A DNA stretch of 8,600 bases, from the NCBI GenBank assembly GCA_002381185.1, contig DFOA01000012.1:1-8600 (forward strand), written 5' to 3'. The notes under the pieces are model-generated. The model ran no database searches, was not told the DNA's origin, and saw only the letters and a list, made by a program, of their open reading frames with translations. Within the stretch, counting starts at the first letter, position 1. Every line of letters begins with the position of its first letter. Below, piece by piece: positions 7,322 to 8,600 of this stretch. Source of the DNA: Firmicutes bacterium UBA3553. Lineage in GTDB: Bacteria; Bacillota; Clostridia; Tissierellales; Sedimentibacteraceae. The translations under genes were made by a program, and so were the position numbers.

Positions 7322-7639
7322 TTAAAGTAAATTTTCATATTTTTGTTTTCCATACAGAACTCTCATGATAATAACTTGACTATTCTCTTCCTCAATTAAA
7401 TAAAACACAATATAATTATCAACTATTAATTTTCTATAACCCTTATTTCTTAAATATTCATCAGCTACATAATTACATGAAAAAGGAAACTCTCTTAATC
7501 TCATAATTCCTCTTTCTATTCTTTCCAGAATATTGGCAGCCGAAGAAGTTAAAAATAACTCTTCTGATATATATTGATAAATATTATCTAGATCATCTGC
7601 CGCTTTTGGAGTCATCTTTATAGTATAGTTATTTACCAT
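7322..7639 (-). CDS. Type II toxin, RelE/ParE family
   Basis: The protein has 105 residues, normal for the family. It starts YTIKMTPKAADDLDNIYQYI, the beta strand and long helix of the RelE/ParE fold. FPFSCNYV lies in the middle, then YRKLIVDNYIVFYLIEE and IIMRVLYGKQKYENLL, the conserved strand pair with basic residues near the C-terminus. RelE members cut ribosome-bound mRNA and ParE members inhibit gyrase; the sequence alone does not decide which. The ATG at 7639 lies inside the antitoxin gene, giving an 11-base overlap and translational coupling. The gene looks complete, with no stops or frameshifts. Confidence 0.88.
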   Translation of the reverse strand: MVNNYTIKMTPKAADDLDNIYQYISEELFLTSSAANILERIERGIMRLREFPFSCNYVADEYLRNKGYRKLIVDNYIVFYLIEEENSQVIIMRVLYGKQKYENLL

Positions 7640-7892
7640 ACCTGTCCTTTAAACTTTCAAATACAGCTTCAGCATCTAAAAGCTTTTCTCCATTTTTTAT
7701 TTGATTCTCTGCCTCTGCTAACTTCTCATATAAATCTGCTTTTGCTAATTTCTCTTTATAGGTTTCCATACTCATAACAACTAGGTGTCCATAGCCATTT
7801 TTTGTAATATAGATAGGCTCTTTACTTTCTTCACATAGTTTTGATATTTCAGTTGTATCTCTTAAATCCTTTATTGGTCTTATTTCAATCAA
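7629..7892 (-). CDS. Type II antitoxin, Phd/YefM family
   Basis: This is an 87-residue partner of the adjacent toxin. The N-terminal half carries the family pattern IRPIKDLRDTTEISKLCEE followed by KEPIYITKNGYGHLVVMS, the dimeric DNA-binding domain. The C-terminal half is a charged helix (about 45-87) that would wrap and neutralise the toxin. The start is TTG at 7892, set by AGGAGG seven bases upstream; the only nearby ATG gives an immediate stop. It is the first gene of a two-gene operon and probably represses its own promoter, as is known for this family. Confidence 0.87.
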   Translation of the reverse strand: MIEIRPIKDLRDTTEISKLCEESKEPIYITKNGYGHLVVMSMETYKEKLAKADLYEKLAEAENQIKNGEKLLDAEAVFESLKDRYGK

Positions 7893-7923
7893 AACATCAC
7901 CTCCTCACTAATATTATGTCTTT

Positions 7924-7952
7924 ATTATAGCATAATTGTGTTTGATTTGCTA
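7924..7952 (-). promoter_or_regulatory. Promoter and likely operator of the toxin-antitoxin pair
   Basis: On the minus strand an extended -10, TGCTATAAT (7924-7932), lies about 30 bases before the antitoxin start. The -35 position (7947-7952, TAGCAA) is weak, which the TGn extension can offset. The palindrome ATTAT-GCT-ATAAT (7924-7936) overlaps the -10, a natural place for autorepression by the Phd/YefM antitoxin. The operator role is inferred. Confidence 0.55.
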
Positions 7953-7969
7953 TTTGTTTTTTCATTTCC

Positions 7970-8600
7970 TTATAGGCATTCGTTCTTATTAAGAACATCC
8001 ATGAATCTTGTAGTTTCTTTAAAATTATTAACCATCATTTTTACAAACAAATCAGCTAAATCATTATTCGATATAAAATCTTTAGATAATTAGTAAGGCT
8101 TGTGACCATTTATTTCATAATCCTTGCATTCTACAGTTCTTGCATGCTTAAGCAACTTTAATATGCCACATATTCCTGCATTAATTAAATACGAACTACC
8201 TAACTCAATTCAACACTTAGTGTGTCTGGGATATTTATTACAAATGATTTTACAATTGCTTTTTTGTATTTATAGAATTAAACTTAACATTCAAGTTTTC
8301 CCTGTTTTTCATAAATTTAATAAATCGAAGTTAGCTACTTCCTATAATCTTTAACACAAAAGTACCTTTCCTGTATAAAAATGTTGGTCAAATATGCAGG
8401 AGCTTTATCCATTATTGTATCTTTTGTTACTTGAAATAACTTGTCTTTTCCAAAGGTAATTCTAATCTCATTAAGTGTATTTTTATTTTTAGATATTCTA
8501 AATAATTGTTGAAAAAAAGAGGGAATAGAGGTAATAATATCATCCCGTATCATATCATCTATGTAAAATCGCAGTACATCTGTTTATGCTAATCTAAAAA
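7970..8600 (-). pseudogene. Multiply frameshifted gene remnant(s), running off the window
   Basis: Several adjacent minus-strand segments read as real protein in successive frames. The first is open from about 8585 to the stop at 8335-8337, with ATG at 8553, beginning MIRDDIITSIPSFFQQLFRI and ending YFCVKDYRK. The next, 8330-8250, reads LRFIKFMKNRENLNVKF, followed by 8262-8200, KSFVINIPDTLSVELS. The last, 8209-7970, reads LGSSYLINAGICGILKLL, then an in-frame TAA at 8090-8092, then SKDFISNNDLADLFVKMM and a final TAA. Two frame changes and at least two nonsense codons show decay. Whether it is one gene or two is unclear. The NAGICGILKLL stretch reminds me of the N-terminus of type I-B Cas8-like proteins, but that is a weak impression; no CRISPR repeats occur in this window. 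The 72-codon piece at 8335-8553 lacks a good binding site and is unlikely to be an independent gene. Confidence 0.5.

Noticed and set aside
7897..7965. 22-codon minus-strand frame (ATG 7965) after the pseudogene
   Set aside because: It overlaps the antitoxin promoter and ends in its Shine-Dalgarno; probably chance, at best the cut-off start of an older downstream gene.
8124..8354. Plus-strand 76-codon open frame
   Set aside because: It is antisense to protein-like minus-strand segments, with no binding site or recognisable family.
1..8600. CRISPR array
   Set aside because: No regularly spaced direct repeats of 25-40 bases are seen anywhere in the window.

Overview
The window is AT-rich, with Shine-Dalgarno sites of the GGAGG type, TTG starts, and gene families typical of low-GC Firmicutes. 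A gut-type Clostridia, perhaps a Lachnospiraceae-like species, fits best. That is inferred from gene content and base use, not from a marker gene. Apart from the ABC-F gene on the left, every gene lies on the minus strand.

Layout from left to right. Positions 1-192 hold at most the tail of an unidentified open frame. Positions 256-346 hold a candidate promoter, a possible leader peptide and a terminator-like hairpin in front of an ABC-F ATPase gene (347-2086, +). That gene carries a single in-frame TAA at codon 396, although the rest of the frame, including the second signature, Walker B and H-switch, is intact. It ends at a good intrinsic terminator (2160-2191). Next to it, on the minus strand, is the 3' end of a tRNA-like sequence (2204-2231), which abuts the stop codon of a long U32 family protein (2238-4481, RlhA/TrhP-like RNA hydroxylation family). 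Upstream of the U32 gene come a 295-base stretch with a doubtful 80-codon frame and several short palindromes, then a 594-residue, probably all-helical protein of unknown function (4777-6561). Further right are a possible 31-codon ORF and a 107-residue uncharacterised protein with a TTG start (6772-7095).

The right end (7136-8600) is a decayed, very AT-rich accessory region. It contains a short orphan coding remnant, an intact-looking type II toxin-antitoxin pair (Phd/YefM-like antitoxin, RelE/ParE-like toxin, overlapping by 11 bases) with a promoter/operator palindrome, and a multi-frameshifted pseudogene running off the window.

How the parts relate: the U32 protein probably modifies RNA, and the intact form of the ABC-F protein would act on the ribosome, but they are convergent and not one operon. 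The TA pair is self-contained. I do not see a clear undescribed multi-gene system. The most notable points are the single nonsense codon in an otherwise conserved ABC-F gene, its possible attenuator leader, the tRNA 3'-end remnant, and the helical-protein/U32 gene neighbourhood.
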